A stretch of DNA of 21,274 nt from an uncultured Flavobacterium sp. (GTDB taxonomy: Bacteria; Bacteroidota; Bacteroidia; Flavobacteriales; Flavobacteriaceae): the NCBI GenBank assembly GCA_946480635.1, contig CAMLKV010000003.1, positions 1 through 21,274 on the forward strand, written 5' to 3'. A program made the translations under genes and the position numbers. This document shows positions 8,208 through 17,188 of the stretch, one piece after another. Positions within the stretch are counted from its first letter, which is position 1; the number at the start of each line of letters is the position of its first letter. Below the pieces are notes generated by a model. It was given only the letters and a program-made list of their open reading frames with translations, had not been told where the DNA came from and searched no databases.

Positions 8208-9524
8208 CTATTTTCTTATTTCAGTCAAATAATCTACAACTGCACTATGAGTTACCGTATTTTTCTCAAAGTGTTTTACTACCTGTTTGCGTTCTTCTTC
8301 ATTAGCATTAAACTGATTTAAAATATTCATCAAGTGCATTTTCATGTGTCCTTGTTGAATACCTGTTGTAGTTAAACTACGTAAAGCAGCAAAATTTTGT
8401 GCTAATCCGGCAACAGCTACAATTTGCATCAATTCTTGTGCGCTTGGTTTTTCTAACATTTCCAAAGCTACTTTTACCAACGGATGTAAACTGGTTAATC
8501 CGCCTACAGTTCCTAATGCTAATGGAATCTCCATCCAAAAAGTGAAAACACCATTTTCTATTTTAGCATGAGATAAACTTGAATATTTTCCTTCGCGTGA
8601 TGCATAAGCATGAACACCTGCTTCTACCGCTCTAAAATCGTTGCCAGTAGCAATAACAACAGCGTCAATTCCGTTCATGATGCCTTTGTTGTGGGTAACT
8701 GCTCTGTAAGGCTCTATTTCGGCAATGCGAACAGCCTGTACAAACTTTTCAGCAAATTCTTGTGGATTTTCAATATGTTTTTCGGCCAGTTCTTCTACTT
8801 TACATGAAACTTCCGCACGAACCAAACAATTAGGGACGTAATTGGATAAAATACTCATTACCACAGTAATGTTTTTTTCTTCTTCAGTAAAAGAAATATA
8901 ATCATGTGCTTTATCTTTTAATGTTTTGGCAAATTGTTCCAAACAGGAATTGATAAAGTTGGCCCCCATTGAATCTTTAGTTTCAAAGGTGGCGTGAAGT
9001 TGGAAGTAATTCTCTAAATCGGAAGTTTTATCGCGAAGTTCGATATCTATTATACCACCACCACGTTTTTGCATGTTTTTAGTAATGCTTTCTGTTTCAG
9101 TAAAGAATTTAGGTTTTGTTTCTATAAAAAACTGTTCTAATTTTTGCTTGTCACCTTTGTAAATAAAATGAACCTGACCAATTTTTTCTGTATTGATAAT
9201 GGTTGTTTTAAATCCGCCGCGATTTCCCCAAAATTTAGCTGCTTTACTTGCTGCTGCAACCACAGAGCTTTCTTCAACAGCAAAAGGGATTGTATAATTT
9301 TTTCCGTTGATTGTAAAATTAGGGGCAACACCTAATGGTAGGTAAAAATTGGTTATTGTGTTTTCAATAAATTCGTCATGAAGTTTTTGTAATGCCAAAT
9401 CATCGTTCCAATATTGTTTGATGATATTTTTTGCTTCTACTGCATTTGAAAAATGTGTTTCAACGATCCAGTTGATTTTTTCTTCTTTCGTTAATTTCGA
9501 AAATCCGCTAACTGCTTTGGTCAT
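8208..9524 (-). CDS. mvaA: Class II hydroxymethylglutaryl-CoA reductase
   Basis: Interconverts HMG-CoA and mevalonate with NAD(P)H. At 438 residues it matches soluble class II enzymes, with no membrane domain. Motifs: ENTITNFYLPLGVAPNF (54-70), VEESSVVAAAS (83-93, catalytic Glu), DSMGAN (184-189), HNKGIMNGIDAVVIATGND (278-296, catalytic Lys280 and Asp296), and TGIQQGHMKMH (387-397, catalytic His393). These correspond to Glu83, Lys267, Asp283 and His381 of the Pseudomonas mevalonii enzyme. Class II enzymes are often labelled degradative, but in Flavobacteriaceae the mevalonate route supplies isoprenoids and the GHMP kinase partner 2 nt downstream fits a biosynthetic role. A -7 element lies 22-29 bases upstream. 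The opposite-strand neighbour is DPP IV, 145 bases away. Confidence 0.95.
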   Translation of the reverse strand: MTKAVSGFSKLTKEEKINWIVETHFSNAVEAKNIIKQYWNDDLALQKLHDEFIENTITNFYLPLGVAPNFTINGKNYTIPFAVEESSVVAAASKAAKFWGNRGGFKTTIINTEKIGQVHFIYKGDKQKLEQFFIETKPKFFTETESITKNMQKRGGGIIDIELRDKTSDLENYFQLHATFETKDSMGANFINSCLEQFAKTLKDKAHDYISFTEEEKNITVVMSILSNYVPNCLVRAEVSCKVEELAEKHIENPQEFAEKFVQAVRIAEIEPYRAVTHNKGIMNGIDAVVIATGNDFRAVEAGVHAYASREGKYSSLSHAKIENGVFTFWMEIPLALGTVGGLTSLHPLVKVALEMLEKPSAQELMQIVAVAGLAQNFAALRSLTTTGIQQGHMKMHLMNILNQFNANEEERKQVVKHFEKNTVTHSAVVDYLTEIRK

Positions 9525-9545
9525 TTTATATTCTTTTTACAGTTG

Positions 9546-9553
9546 CAAAGATA
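9546..9553 (-). promoter_or_regulatory. -7 element for the mvaA operon
   Basis: On the minus strand TATCTTTG is a perfect TAnnTTTG match, 22 bases upstream of the mvaA ATG at 9524. No TTG is found at the expected -33 distance, so the promoter may be weak or activator-dependent. Confidence 0.5.
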
Positions 9554-9669
9554 GAATTTACTCATTGAATTGGATAGGAGAATTGACTTGGAATATGTAT
9601 TTAACAAAAAAATAAGCCTTTGTTTCGGTTTTTTTCCTTAAAATTGGGCCATTAATCATCAATTCGATA

Positions 9670-11841
9670 ATGAAAAATAAAATTACTTCCGTTTTTGTAT
9701 TGCTTTTAGCTTCAATTTCAATGTTGGCTCAAAAGCAATTAACTTTAGATGAGATTTGGACAGGAGCTTTTAGAGCACAAGGAATGACTGCTCTTGAAGC
9801 CATGAAAAACACAAATCAATACACGGTTTTGGATTTTGACAGAGCTTCTAAATCTGCCCAAATTAATTTGTATGATTTTGCTACTTTAAATAAAGTTGCA
9901 ACTTTACTTGACAGTAAAGATTTTGTAGCACTTCAAGGTGTAGATTCTTATACTTTTAGTAAAGATGAAAAAAAATTATTGATTGCTAATAACAGCGACC
10001 AAATTTTCCGTCATTCGTTTGTTGCTGATTTTTTTATTTATGATATCGCAACGAAGTCATTAACAAAGTTAGCTGATTACAAAGTACAAGAGCCTACTTT
10101 TTCGCCTGATGGTTCAAAAATTGGATATGTGTACCAAAACAATTTATATGTTTATGATATAGCTTCAAAAAAGCATACTCAAATTACAACTAACGGGAAA
10201 AAGAACAGCATCATAAATGGTGTTACTGATTGGGTGTATGAAGAGGAGTTTTCTTTTGTAAGAGCATATGATTGGAATTTAGGGTCTGATAAAATTGCTT
10301 TTATTCGTTTTGATGAAACAGAAGTACCTCAATTCTCAATGGATATGTATAATGAAGGATTGTATCCTACACAAAATGTTTTCAAGTATCCAAAAGCAGG
10401 AGAGAAAAATGCAATTGTTTCGTTACATGTTTATGATGTAAAAACAGGAACTACTAAAAAAATCAATTTAGATAAGTACAACGATTTTTATATTGCTAGA
10501 ATAGAGTGGACAAATGAAGCTAATACTTTATCTGCTCAAGTATTAAATCGTCACCAGGATAATTTAGATTTATTGTTTGTTGATGGAAATTCAGGAGCAA
10601 CAAAAGTAGTTTTGAATGAAAAAGACAAAGCATATGTTGATGTGACTGACAACTTGACTTTCTTAAAAGATAATAGTTTTATTTGGACTTCAGAAAAAGA
10701 TGGTTACAATCATATTTACCATTACGACAAAACTGGTAAGTTGAAAAAGCAAATTACTAAAGGAGCTTGGGAAGTAACTAACTATTATGGTTTTGATGAG
10801 AAAAATGGAATGATTTATTATCAGTCAGTTGAAAATGGATCAATCAATCGTGATGTTTATGCAATAAAACTAGATGGTAGTGGTAAAAAACGTTTGACTG
10901 TTCAGACAGGAACTAATGCTGCTACTTTTAGCCCTAATTTCCAATATTTCATTAATTCATTCTCAAGTGCTAAAAATGCACCGAAGTACACGCTGTTAGA
11001 AACTAAATCAGGTAAAGAAGTAAAAGTTATTGCTTCTAATGAGAAACTAGAAGAGAAATTAACAGCTTATAATTTACCTTCAAAAGAATTTTTTGAATTG
11101 ACTACAGAAAAAGGGCATAAATTAAATGCTTGGATGATAAAGCCAAAAGATTTTGATGCTAATAAAAAATATCCTGTGTTTATGTATCAATATTCAGGAC
11201 CTGGTTCTCAGCAAGTTGACAATGCTTGGAATGCAACAGATGATTATTGGTTCATGATGCTAACGCAACAAGGATATATTGTAGCGTGTGTTGATGGTAG
11301 AGGAACTGGTTTTAAAGGAGCAGATTTCAAAAAATGTACTCAAAAAGAGCTTGGTAAATTTGAAGTAGAAGATCAAATTGATGCTGCAAAGGTATTTGGT
11401 ACGTATTCTTACGTAGATAAATCTAGAATTGGTATATTTGGCTGGTCGTATGGAGGATTTATGGCATCAAACTGTATTTTCCAAGGTGCTGATGTGTTCA
11501 AAACAGCGATTGCTGTAGCGCCAGTTACGTCTTGGAGATATTATGATAGTATTTATACTGAGCGTTATATGCAAACGCCTCAGGAAAATGCAAGTGGTTA
11601 TGATAATAACTCGCCAATAAACCATGTGAGTAAATTAAAAGGAAACTTTTTATTAATTCATGGAACGGCAGATGATAATGTGCATGTGCAAAATACCATG
11701 AAAATGATTGAAGCTTTAGTGCAAGCTAACAAACAATTTGATTGGGCGATTTATCCAGATAAAAATCATGGTATTTTTGGAGGGAAAACACGTTTACAGT
11801 TATACACTAAAATGACGAATTTTATTAAAGAGAAACTTTAA
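9670..11841 (+). CDS. Dipeptidyl peptidase IV (S9B serine peptidase)
   Basis: A 723-residue exported enzyme that removes N-terminal dipeptides, preferentially X-Pro or X-Ala, from peptides. The signal peptide is MKNKITSVFVLLLASISMLA with cleavage before Gln21. An N-terminal beta-propeller (about 40-460) holds the substrate-binding Glu cluster in DWVYEEEFSF (Glu191-Glu193). The C-terminal alpha/beta-hydrolase domain has the nucleophile in GWSYGG (Ser593), the acid in HGTADDNVH (Asp668 or Asp669) and the general base in DKNHG (His700). It is followed after 29 nt by a POT peptide transporter, a logical pairing: dipeptides released in the periplasm are imported next door. Length is full and all catalytic residues are present. 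Confidence 0.95.
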   Translation: MKNKITSVFVLLLASISMLAQKQLTLDEIWTGAFRAQGMTALEAMKNTNQYTVLDFDRASKSAQINLYDFATLNKVATLLDSKDFVALQGVDSYTFSKDEKKLLIANNSDQIFRHSFVADFFIYDIATKSLTKLADYKVQEPTFSPDGSKIGYVYQNNLYVYDIASKKHTQITTNGKKNSIINGVTDWVYEEEFSFVRAYDWNLGSDKIAFIRFDETEVPQFSMDMYNEGLYPTQNVFKYPKAGEKNAIVSLHVYDVKTGTTKKINLDKYNDFYIARIEWTNEANTLSAQVLNRHQDNLDLLFVDGNSGATKVVLNEKDKAYVDVTDNLTFLKDNSFIWTSEKDGYNHIYHYDKTGKLKKQITKGAWEVTNYYGFDEKNGMIYYQSVENGSINRDVYAIKLDGSGKKRLTVQTGTNAATFSPNFQYFINSFSSAKNAPKYTLLETKSGKEVKVIASNEKLEEKLTAYNLPSKEFFELTTEKGHKLNAWMIKPKDFDANKKYPVFMYQYSGPGSQQVDNAWNATDDYWFMMLTQQGYIVACVDGRGTGFKGADFKKCTQKELGKFEVEDQIDAAKVFGTYSYVDKSRIGIFGWSYGGFMASNCIFQGADVFKTAIAVAPVTSWRYYDSIYTERYMQTPQENASGYDNNSPINHVSKLKGNFLLIHGTADDNVHVQNTMKMIEALVQANKQFDWAIYPDKNHGIFGGKTRLQLYTKMTNFIKEKL

Positions 11842-11870
11842 TTTAAATATTACTAACCAAAAACTATAAA

Positions 11871-13559
11871 ATGAGCGAAACAGCAAAACAAGGACATCCT
11901 AAAGGATTGTGGGTGTTATTTGGAACCGAAATGTGGGAGCGTTTCAATTTCTACGGAATGAGAGCAATTTTAACATTGTTCATGGTAAATTCACTAATGA
12001 TGAAAGAGGCAGATGCTTCATTAATTTATGGTGGTTTCTTAGGATTATGTTATTTGACACCATTATTAGGTGGATTTATCTCAGATCGTTTCTTTGGAAA
12101 CAGAAATTGTATTTTATTAGGAGGAACAATGATGGCGATTGGTCAGTTGTTGTTGTTTTTTAGTGCAAGTGTTTTTGGTACAAATTTAGGCTTAGCAAAC
12201 ACGTTAATGTGGACTGCATTAGGGATAATTATTTTTGGTAACGGATTTTTCAAACCTAACATTTCTTCGATGGTTGGAAGTTTGTATCCAAAACAAGAAA
12301 AAACTAAGTTAGATACAGCATTTACTATTTTCTACATGGGTATTAATATTGGTGCTTTCTTAGGGCAGTTTATTTGTCCATTTGTTGGAGATGTGAAAGA
12401 TGCTGGTGGTATTAGAGATATCCACGCTTTTAAATGGGGATTCTTAGCTGCTGCAATCGCGATGATGATTGGTACTGCAGTTTTCTTCGTGTTGAAAAAT
12501 AAATATGTTGTTACTCCTGAAGGAAAACCAATTGGAGGTTTACCATCAGGAAATGATGCAGGTGATTATGAAGAAGGGGAGTCTCAAAAAGCTCATTTTA
12601 CAATGACTTCAATTTTTACTGCAGTAGCGGTATTTGTAGCTTTGTTTTTTGCTTTTCATTATACAACTGAAGGAGACAATGTGGTTAAAACTATAATTTA
12701 CCCTATAATTTATTCAAGTGGTATTTCATTAGCATTACTAATTCTTTTAGATAAAACTTTGACAAAAGTAGAAACACAACGTATTTGGGTAATCTACATT
12801 ATGTCATTCTTTATTATTTTCTTTTGGGCAGCATTTGAGCAAGCAGGTTCTTCTTTGACTTTCATCGCAGATAATCAGACAGATCGTAATTTCTTCGGAT
12901 GGAATATGCCCCCTTCTATGGTGCAAATTTTTAACGGATTATTCGTTGTAATGTTTGCATTCCCATTTAGTTTATTGTGGGATAAATTAAGAGCTGCTGA
13001 TAAAGAACCAATATCCACTGTAAAACAAGCTTTCGGTTTAGCATTGATTGCTTTGAGTTATTTTATCATTGCTCACAATGTAAAAGATTTGGGGAATAGT
13101 GGGTTGTTAGCCATCTATTGGTTAATTTTACTATACTTAATCCAAACTTTTGGTGAATTATGTTTATCACCAATTGGATTGTCATTAGTAGGTAAATTAT
13201 CACCTAAACGTTTTGCTTCTTTAGCTTATGGAGTGTTCTTTATTTCTAATGCTGCTGGTTATGCTTTGTCTGGAACTTTAGGTTCAATTTTACCAGCAAC
13301 TGGAGATAAGTTCAAAAAGGCACAAGAATTGGGAATAGATTTACAAGGAGTGTTAGATAAAACGGTTACTCCAACAGCTGAGCAGTTGAAATTGTTGTCT
13401 GATAATCAAATTAGTGCTACAAACCCAGTATTTGCTGGTTTTGAAATTCACAATTTATATGAATTTTTCATGGTATTCGTTGTGTTGTGTGGTATTGCAT
13501 CTATTATTTTATTTGCTTTAACACCAAAATTGAAAAAGATGATGCATGGAGTGAGATAA
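11871..13559 (+). CDS. POT/PTR family proton-coupled peptide transporter
   Basis: A 562-residue inner-membrane transporter of the proton-dependent oligopeptide (POT) branch of the major facilitator superfamily, importing di- and tripeptides. The signature ExxERFxxYG is at Glu20-Gly29 (EMWERFNFYG), followed by GGFISDRFFGNRN in the first cytoplasmic loop, GNGFFKPNISSMVG and FYMGINIGAFLG, all POT hallmarks. Late motifs include FWAAFEQAGSSLTF and TFGELCLSPIGLSLVGKLSP. The last helix (YEFFMVFVVLCGIASIILFAL) and a basic tail complete the fold, so this copy is intact. It starts 29 nt after DPP IV with no terminator between, indicating one transcript that ends at the hairpin 13589-13620. Confidence 0.94.
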   Translation: MSETAKQGHPKGLWVLFGTEMWERFNFYGMRAILTLFMVNSLMMKEADASLIYGGFLGLCYLTPLLGGFISDRFFGNRNCILLGGTMMAIGQLLLFFSASVFGTNLGLANTLMWTALGIIIFGNGFFKPNISSMVGSLYPKQEKTKLDTAFTIFYMGINIGAFLGQFICPFVGDVKDAGGIRDIHAFKWGFLAAAIAMMIGTAVFFVLKNKYVVTPEGKPIGGLPSGNDAGDYEEGESQKAHFTMTSIFTAVAVFVALFFAFHYTTEGDNVVKTIIYPIIYSSGISLALLILLDKTLTKVETQRIWVIYIMSFFIIFFWAAFEQAGSSLTFIADNQTDRNFFGWNMPPSMVQIFNGLFVVMFAFPFSLLWDKLRAADKEPISTVKQAFGLALIALSYFIIAHNVKDLGNSGLLAIYWLILLYLIQTFGELCLSPIGLSLVGKLSPKRFASLAYGVFFISNAAGYALSGTLGSILPATGDKFKKAQELGIDLQGVLDKTVTPTAEQLKLLSDNQISATNPVFAGFEIHNLYEFFMVFVVLCGIASIILFALTPKLKKMMHGVR

Positions 13560-13588
13560 TTCCATTAAAAAATATTTTTATATCTTTC

Positions 13589-13620
13589 AAGCCTGTAACC
13601 ATGTGTTGCAGGCTTTTTTT
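13589..13620 (+). terminator. Terminator after the DPP IV-POT pair
   Basis: The stem AAGCCTGTAAC (13589-13599, one G-U pair) pairs with GTTGCAGGCTT (13605-13615) around a 5-nt loop and is followed by a T run. It separates the intact POT gene from the larger POT gene starting at 13646, which therefore needs its own promoter or depends on read-through. Confidence 0.85.
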
Positions 13621-13645
13621 ATAAATACCAAATAGAATATAGATT

Positions 13646-16600
13646 ATGTGGAAATCACACCCTAAGGCTTTGCCTTTTTTGTTTTTATCTGAAATGTGGG
13701 AGCGTTTTGGATATTACTTGATGATTGGAATTTTTACACTTTACCTTAAAGATGTGGAAACCGGCTTTGCCATGACCGAAAGTGAAGCATCTGACTTATA
13801 TGGAACTTTCATCGCTTTAGTTTTCTTGACACCTTTTATTGGAGGATTAGTAGCTGATAGATATTTAGGTTACAAATCATCTATTGTTTTAGGAGGGTTG
13901 ATGATGGGAGCTGGTTATCTTATGATGGGAATTCACAGTAAATCGATTCTTTATATTGCAATGACTCTTGTTATTATAGGTAACGGTTTTTTCAAGCCTA
14001 ATATTTCTACACTTTTAGGGAATTTTTATAATGAAGATCAATATAAGGCCAAGAAAGACGAGGGATACAATATTTTCTACATGGGTATTAATGTGGGTGC
14101 ATTTATCTGTAATTTCTTTGGAGCGGTTTTCGAGAATTTATTTGGATGGGCAGCTGCATTTTCTGTAGCCGGAGTAGGGATGTTCATTGGAGTAATTGTT
14201 TTTGTTTTAGGGACAAAACATTATGGAGATAAAACCAATAAAAAAGGAGTTCAACCAGGAGATATGCCTTTCTGGAAAATTGTAATGTTTATTTTAGTCC
14301 CTTCAGTTGTTTTTGGTGTTATTGGTTGGTTATTAAAAGGAGTGGCTTCTGATGCAAATCCGGATGCGTTTATTTTTGGTTCTGATAGTACTGATGCTTT
14401 TATTTTTGCTTGTATTCCTGTAGTGCTTTTTTATTCAAGTTTATATTTCAAAGCAAAAGAAGACGATAAGAAACCTATAGGTGCTTTATTAGCTATTTTT
14501 GCTGTAGTTATATTGTTTTGGGCAGTTTTCAAATTGAACGGTTCTGCCTTGAATAACTGGGGTGATAAATATACTGACAGAGAAGTGGCAGGAATTACAA
14601 AAACTGTTACAGATAATATTTATTTAACCAAAGAATTAGAATACAAAAAGGATTCGGTTGCGTTATATGATCAAGCTTTTAGAATCCAGAAAAAAGATGG
14701 AGAAGTAATTAAGGAAGTTAACTATCCGTTGTACTTTAGAAATGTCGCAAAAGATAAATTGCCTGCTGAGGGAGCTAAAGTTTCTGTTTGGGCATCTAAT
14801 CTAAGTCAATCTATAAATCCGTTTTGGGTGATTGTATTAACACCTTTGATTGTGGCTTTCTTTACTTATTTAAGAAGTCGCCAAAAAGAACCTTCAACGC
14901 CTACAAAAATTGCTTTCGGATTATTGATTTCTGCATTATCAGTACTAGTAATGGTTTTGGCAGTAAAAGCTGGTCAAAACGGTTCAGAAAAAGTTTCAGT
15001 ATTGTGGTTATTCGCTAATTATGGAGTGATTACAATTGGAGAGCTTTTATTATCTCCAATGGGTCTTTCTGTAGTTTCTAAATTAAGTCCAACAAATATT
15101 ACGTCATTAATGATGGGAGGTTGGTTTTTAGCAACGTCTATTGGTAATAAATTATCTGGAGTATTGGCTTCAATGTCTACAACAATAGAAGAAATTCAAA
15201 ATTTTAAAGGGAAATACCCAAAACAGCTTTGGTATTTATTTTTTAGTGAAATGTGGGAGCGTTTTAGCTTCTACGGAATGAGAGGAATGCTTACTGTTTT
15301 TATGGTAAGTCAGTTAACAATGAATGAAACTACTGCTAATTTACAGTATGGTGCTACACAAGCTTGGGTTTATGCATTTACCTTTATTGGTGGTTTATTT
15401 GCTGATAAAATTTTAGGACTTCGTCGCTCTCTGTTTTGGGGTGGACTACTAATGATTGTAGGAAGTATTATTCTAGCAATCGATCCTAAAAACTTTTTCT
15501 TTTTAGGGATATCATTTACCATTGTTGGTACTGGTTTCTTTAAACCAAATATATCTTCGATGGTAGGACAATTATACAAGGATGGAGATGTAAGACGAGA
15601 TGCAGGATTTTCATTGTTTTATGCAGGTGTGAATTTAGGTGCCTTAATAGGAGGTTACATATGTATTGCGGTTGCTAACGGAAACCTTTGGTCTTCGTTA
15701 GTTCCTGAAAATCTGAGATGGAACTATGCTTTCGGATTTGCTTCGATAGTTATGATTGTGAGTTTGTTGACTTTTACACAAACACAAAAAAGTTTAGGAG
15801 AAATAGGTCTTTCGCCATTATCTCATTTGGAGAATTCAAAGCGTAAAATTTTCGAAATTGCTACATATATTGGTTCATTAGCTATTATTCCTGTAATTAT
15901 TTTGATGGTTGCCAATACAGAGTATACAGATTATTTCATGATGATTATTGGGCCTGCTTCAATATTGTATTTGTTTTATGAGATGAAAAATTTCTCTAGA
16001 TCAGAAAATATGAAATTGTTAGCGGCTTTAGTATTTATTATATTCTCAATATTTTTCTGGGCGTTCTTTGAACAGAGCGGAGGTTCACTAAGTTTGTTTG
16101 CAGCTAATAATTTAAATAATACAGTTTTAGGAATTAAACTAGACCCTAACGGAGTTAATAATTCAGCAAATTCATTATTTGTTATTGCATTTGCAGCTTT
16201 AGTTGGTATGGTGTGGTTATGGATGGCTAAAAAGAAAATAGAACCCAATACAGTTGTTAAATTTGGTTTAGGATTTTTATTCCTTGCAGGTGGTTTTTGG
16301 ATTTTTTATTATACCAAATTCTTTGCTGGTTCTGATGGGAAAACTTCGCTAGATTTATTCACTTTTGGATGGTTTATCATTACTTTTGGTGAATTGTGTT
16401 TGTCTCCAATCGGGATGAGTGCCATGACCAAATTATCTCCTCAGAAGACACAAGCGGTAATTATGGGGATGTGGTTTTTAGCTAGTGCATATGGACAGTA
16501 TTTTGCTGGTTTGTTGGGAGCAGGTATTGCAGAAGCTTCTGAAAATGCTTCGAACCTTCAAAAATTAAACACTTATGCTGATGGTTACCAACAATTAGGA

Positions 16601-16678
16601 TTGTATGCATTGATTGCTGGTGTTGCATTAATAGCAATTTCACCATTGGTTAGAAAATTAATGCAAGACGTTAAATAA
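13646..16678 (+). CDS. Double-length POT peptide transporter (two POT units fused in frame)
   Basis: A 1010-residue membrane protein with two complete POT starts. Unit 1 (1-509) begins with SEMWERFGYY (Glu16-Tyr24), then GGLVADRYLGYKS, GNGFFKPNISTLLG and FYMGINVGAF. It has an extra hydrophilic segment at about 295-390 between helices, then GELLLSPMGLSVVSKLSP. It stops after LSGVLASM where one more transmembrane helix is normally expected. Unit 2 (510-1010) starts at once with MSTTIEEIQNFKGKYPKQ, which looks like the native N-terminus of a separate POT protein, followed by SEMWERFSFYGMRG (Glu535, Glu538, Arg539) and a full-length POT body ending in a basic tail. The simplest reading is that two neighbouring genes were joined by an in-frame deletion removing the last helix of the first and the spacer. 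A native tandem transporter cannot be excluded. The frame is open throughout. Confidence 0.88.
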   Translation: MWKSHPKALPFLFLSEMWERFGYYLMIGIFTLYLKDVETGFAMTESEASDLYGTFIALVFLTPFIGGLVADRYLGYKSSIVLGGLMMGAGYLMMGIHSKSILYIAMTLVIIGNGFFKPNISTLLGNFYNEDQYKAKKDEGYNIFYMGINVGAFICNFFGAVFENLFGWAAAFSVAGVGMFIGVIVFVLGTKHYGDKTNKKGVQPGDMPFWKIVMFILVPSVVFGVIGWLLKGVASDANPDAFIFGSDSTDAFIFACIPVVLFYSSLYFKAKEDDKKPIGALLAIFAVVILFWAVFKLNGSALNNWGDKYTDREVAGITKTVTDNIYLTKELEYKKDSVALYDQAFRIQKKDGEVIKEVNYPLYFRNVAKDKLPAEGAKVSVWASNLSQSINPFWVIVLTPLIVAFFTYLRSRQKEPSTPTKIAFGLLISALSVLVMVLAVKAGQNGSEKVSVLWLFANYGVITIGELLLSPMGLSVVSKLSPTNITSLMMGGWFLATSIGNKLSGVLASMSTTIEEIQNFKGKYPKQLWYLFFSEMWERFSFYGMRGMLTVFMVSQLTMNETTANLQYGATQAWVYAFTFIGGLFADKILGLRRSLFWGGLLMIVGSIILAIDPKNFFFLGISFTIVGTGFFKPNISSMVGQLYKDGDVRRDAGFSLFYAGVNLGALIGGYICIAVANGNLWSSLVPENLRWNYAFGFASIVMIVSLLTFTQTQKSLGEIGLSPLSHLENSKRKIFEIATYIGSLAIIPVIILMVANTEYTDYFMMIIGPASILYLFYEMKNFSRSENMKLLAALVFIIFSIFFWAFFEQSGGSLSLFAANNLNNTVLGIKLDPNGVNNSANSLFVIAFAALVGMVWLWMAKKKIEPNTVVKFGLGFLFLAGGFWIFYYTKFFAGSDGKTSLDLFTFGWFIITFGELCLSPIGMSAMTKLSPQKTQAVIMGMWFLASAYGQYFAGLLGAGIAEASENASNLQKLNTYADGYQQLGLYALIAGVALIAISPLVRKLMQDVK

Positions 16679-16683
16679 TTTTG

Positions 16684-16691
16684 TATTTTCG
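16684..16691 (+). promoter_or_regulatory. Possible -7 element for the thioredoxin-fold pair
   Basis: TATTTTCG, one mismatch from TAnnTTTG, lies 34 bases before the ATG at 16726 and just after the POT stop codon. No TTG occurs at the expected -33 spacing. The same octamer precedes two other genes in the window. Confidence 0.3.
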
Positions 16692-16725
16692 GCATTGTTT
16701 TTGAGATATTGAAAATAAAAATTGA

Positions 16726-17184
16726 ATGATGAAAAAGTTACTATTAGGATTATTATTGTTTTTAGGAGCATTAAGCGTTCAGGCACAAGAGATACGATGG
16801 ATGTCTCTTGATGAGGCTTTAGCTCGTCAAAAAAAGAATCCTAAGCCTATTTTCATGGAAGTATATACAGACTGGTATTCTCAGTGTAAAATGTTTGAAA
16901 CAAATACATTACAACATCCTGAGGTTTCTGAAGTAATTAACAGAAATTATTATGCTGTTAAATTTAACGCTGAGGGAAATTCTGTAGTGAATTATAAAGG
17001 AGCAAGTTTTAATAACCCAAACTTTGATCCTAATAGAAAAGGAAGAAACAGTGCACATCAACTGACTTCATATTTAAAAGTTGAAGGTTATCCATCAATT
17101 TATATTCTTAACAGAAATGGTGAAGTTGAAGAAAAGGCAACCGGTTTTAAAACTCCAGAAGAATTATTAAGGTTTTTAAAATAA
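16726..17184 (+). CDS. Exported thioredoxin-fold protein with an incomplete CxxC site
   Basis: A 152-residue protein with a signal peptide (cleavage near QA-QE, residue 20) and a thioredoxin-like domain of the Thioredoxin_7/DUF255-like type: PIFMEVYTDW (41-50), active-site region, VKFNAEG, and a cis-proline loop GYPSIYIL. The redox site reads WYSQCK (50-55). The first cysteine of CxxC is Tyr51, and only Cys54 remains. Three of the four site residues differ from the usual WCGPC, so this is divergence rather than a single read error. It cannot carry out normal dithiol exchange; a binding, chaperone or monothiol role is possible. It is followed 4 nt later by a second thioredoxin-fold gene with an intact site, so the two likely act together in the periplasm. 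A second ATG at 16729 is an equally possible start. Confidence 0.85.
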   Translation: MMKKLLLGLLLFLGALSVQAQEIRWMSLDEALARQKKNPKPIFMEVYTDWYSQCKMFETNTLQHPEVSEVINRNYYAVKFNAEGNSVVNYKGASFNNPNFDPNRKGRNSAHQLTSYLKVEGYPSIYILNRNGEVEEKATGFKTPEELLRFLK

Positions 17185-17188
17185 GATT

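Noticed and set aside
8610..9615. Several plus-strand open frames opposite the HMG-CoA reductase gene
   Set aside because: They are Cys/Phe-rich antisense translations of a clearly coding gene with no recognisable domains.
9619..9646. A promoter for DPP IV built from TTTG (9619-9622) and TAAAATTG (9639-9646)
   Set aside because: The spacing is only 16 nt and the -7 element has a mismatch, so it is too weak to list as a feature.
15370..16248. Minus-strand open frames opposite the double POT gene
   Set aside because: They overlap well-supported POT coding sequence and have no family signatures.
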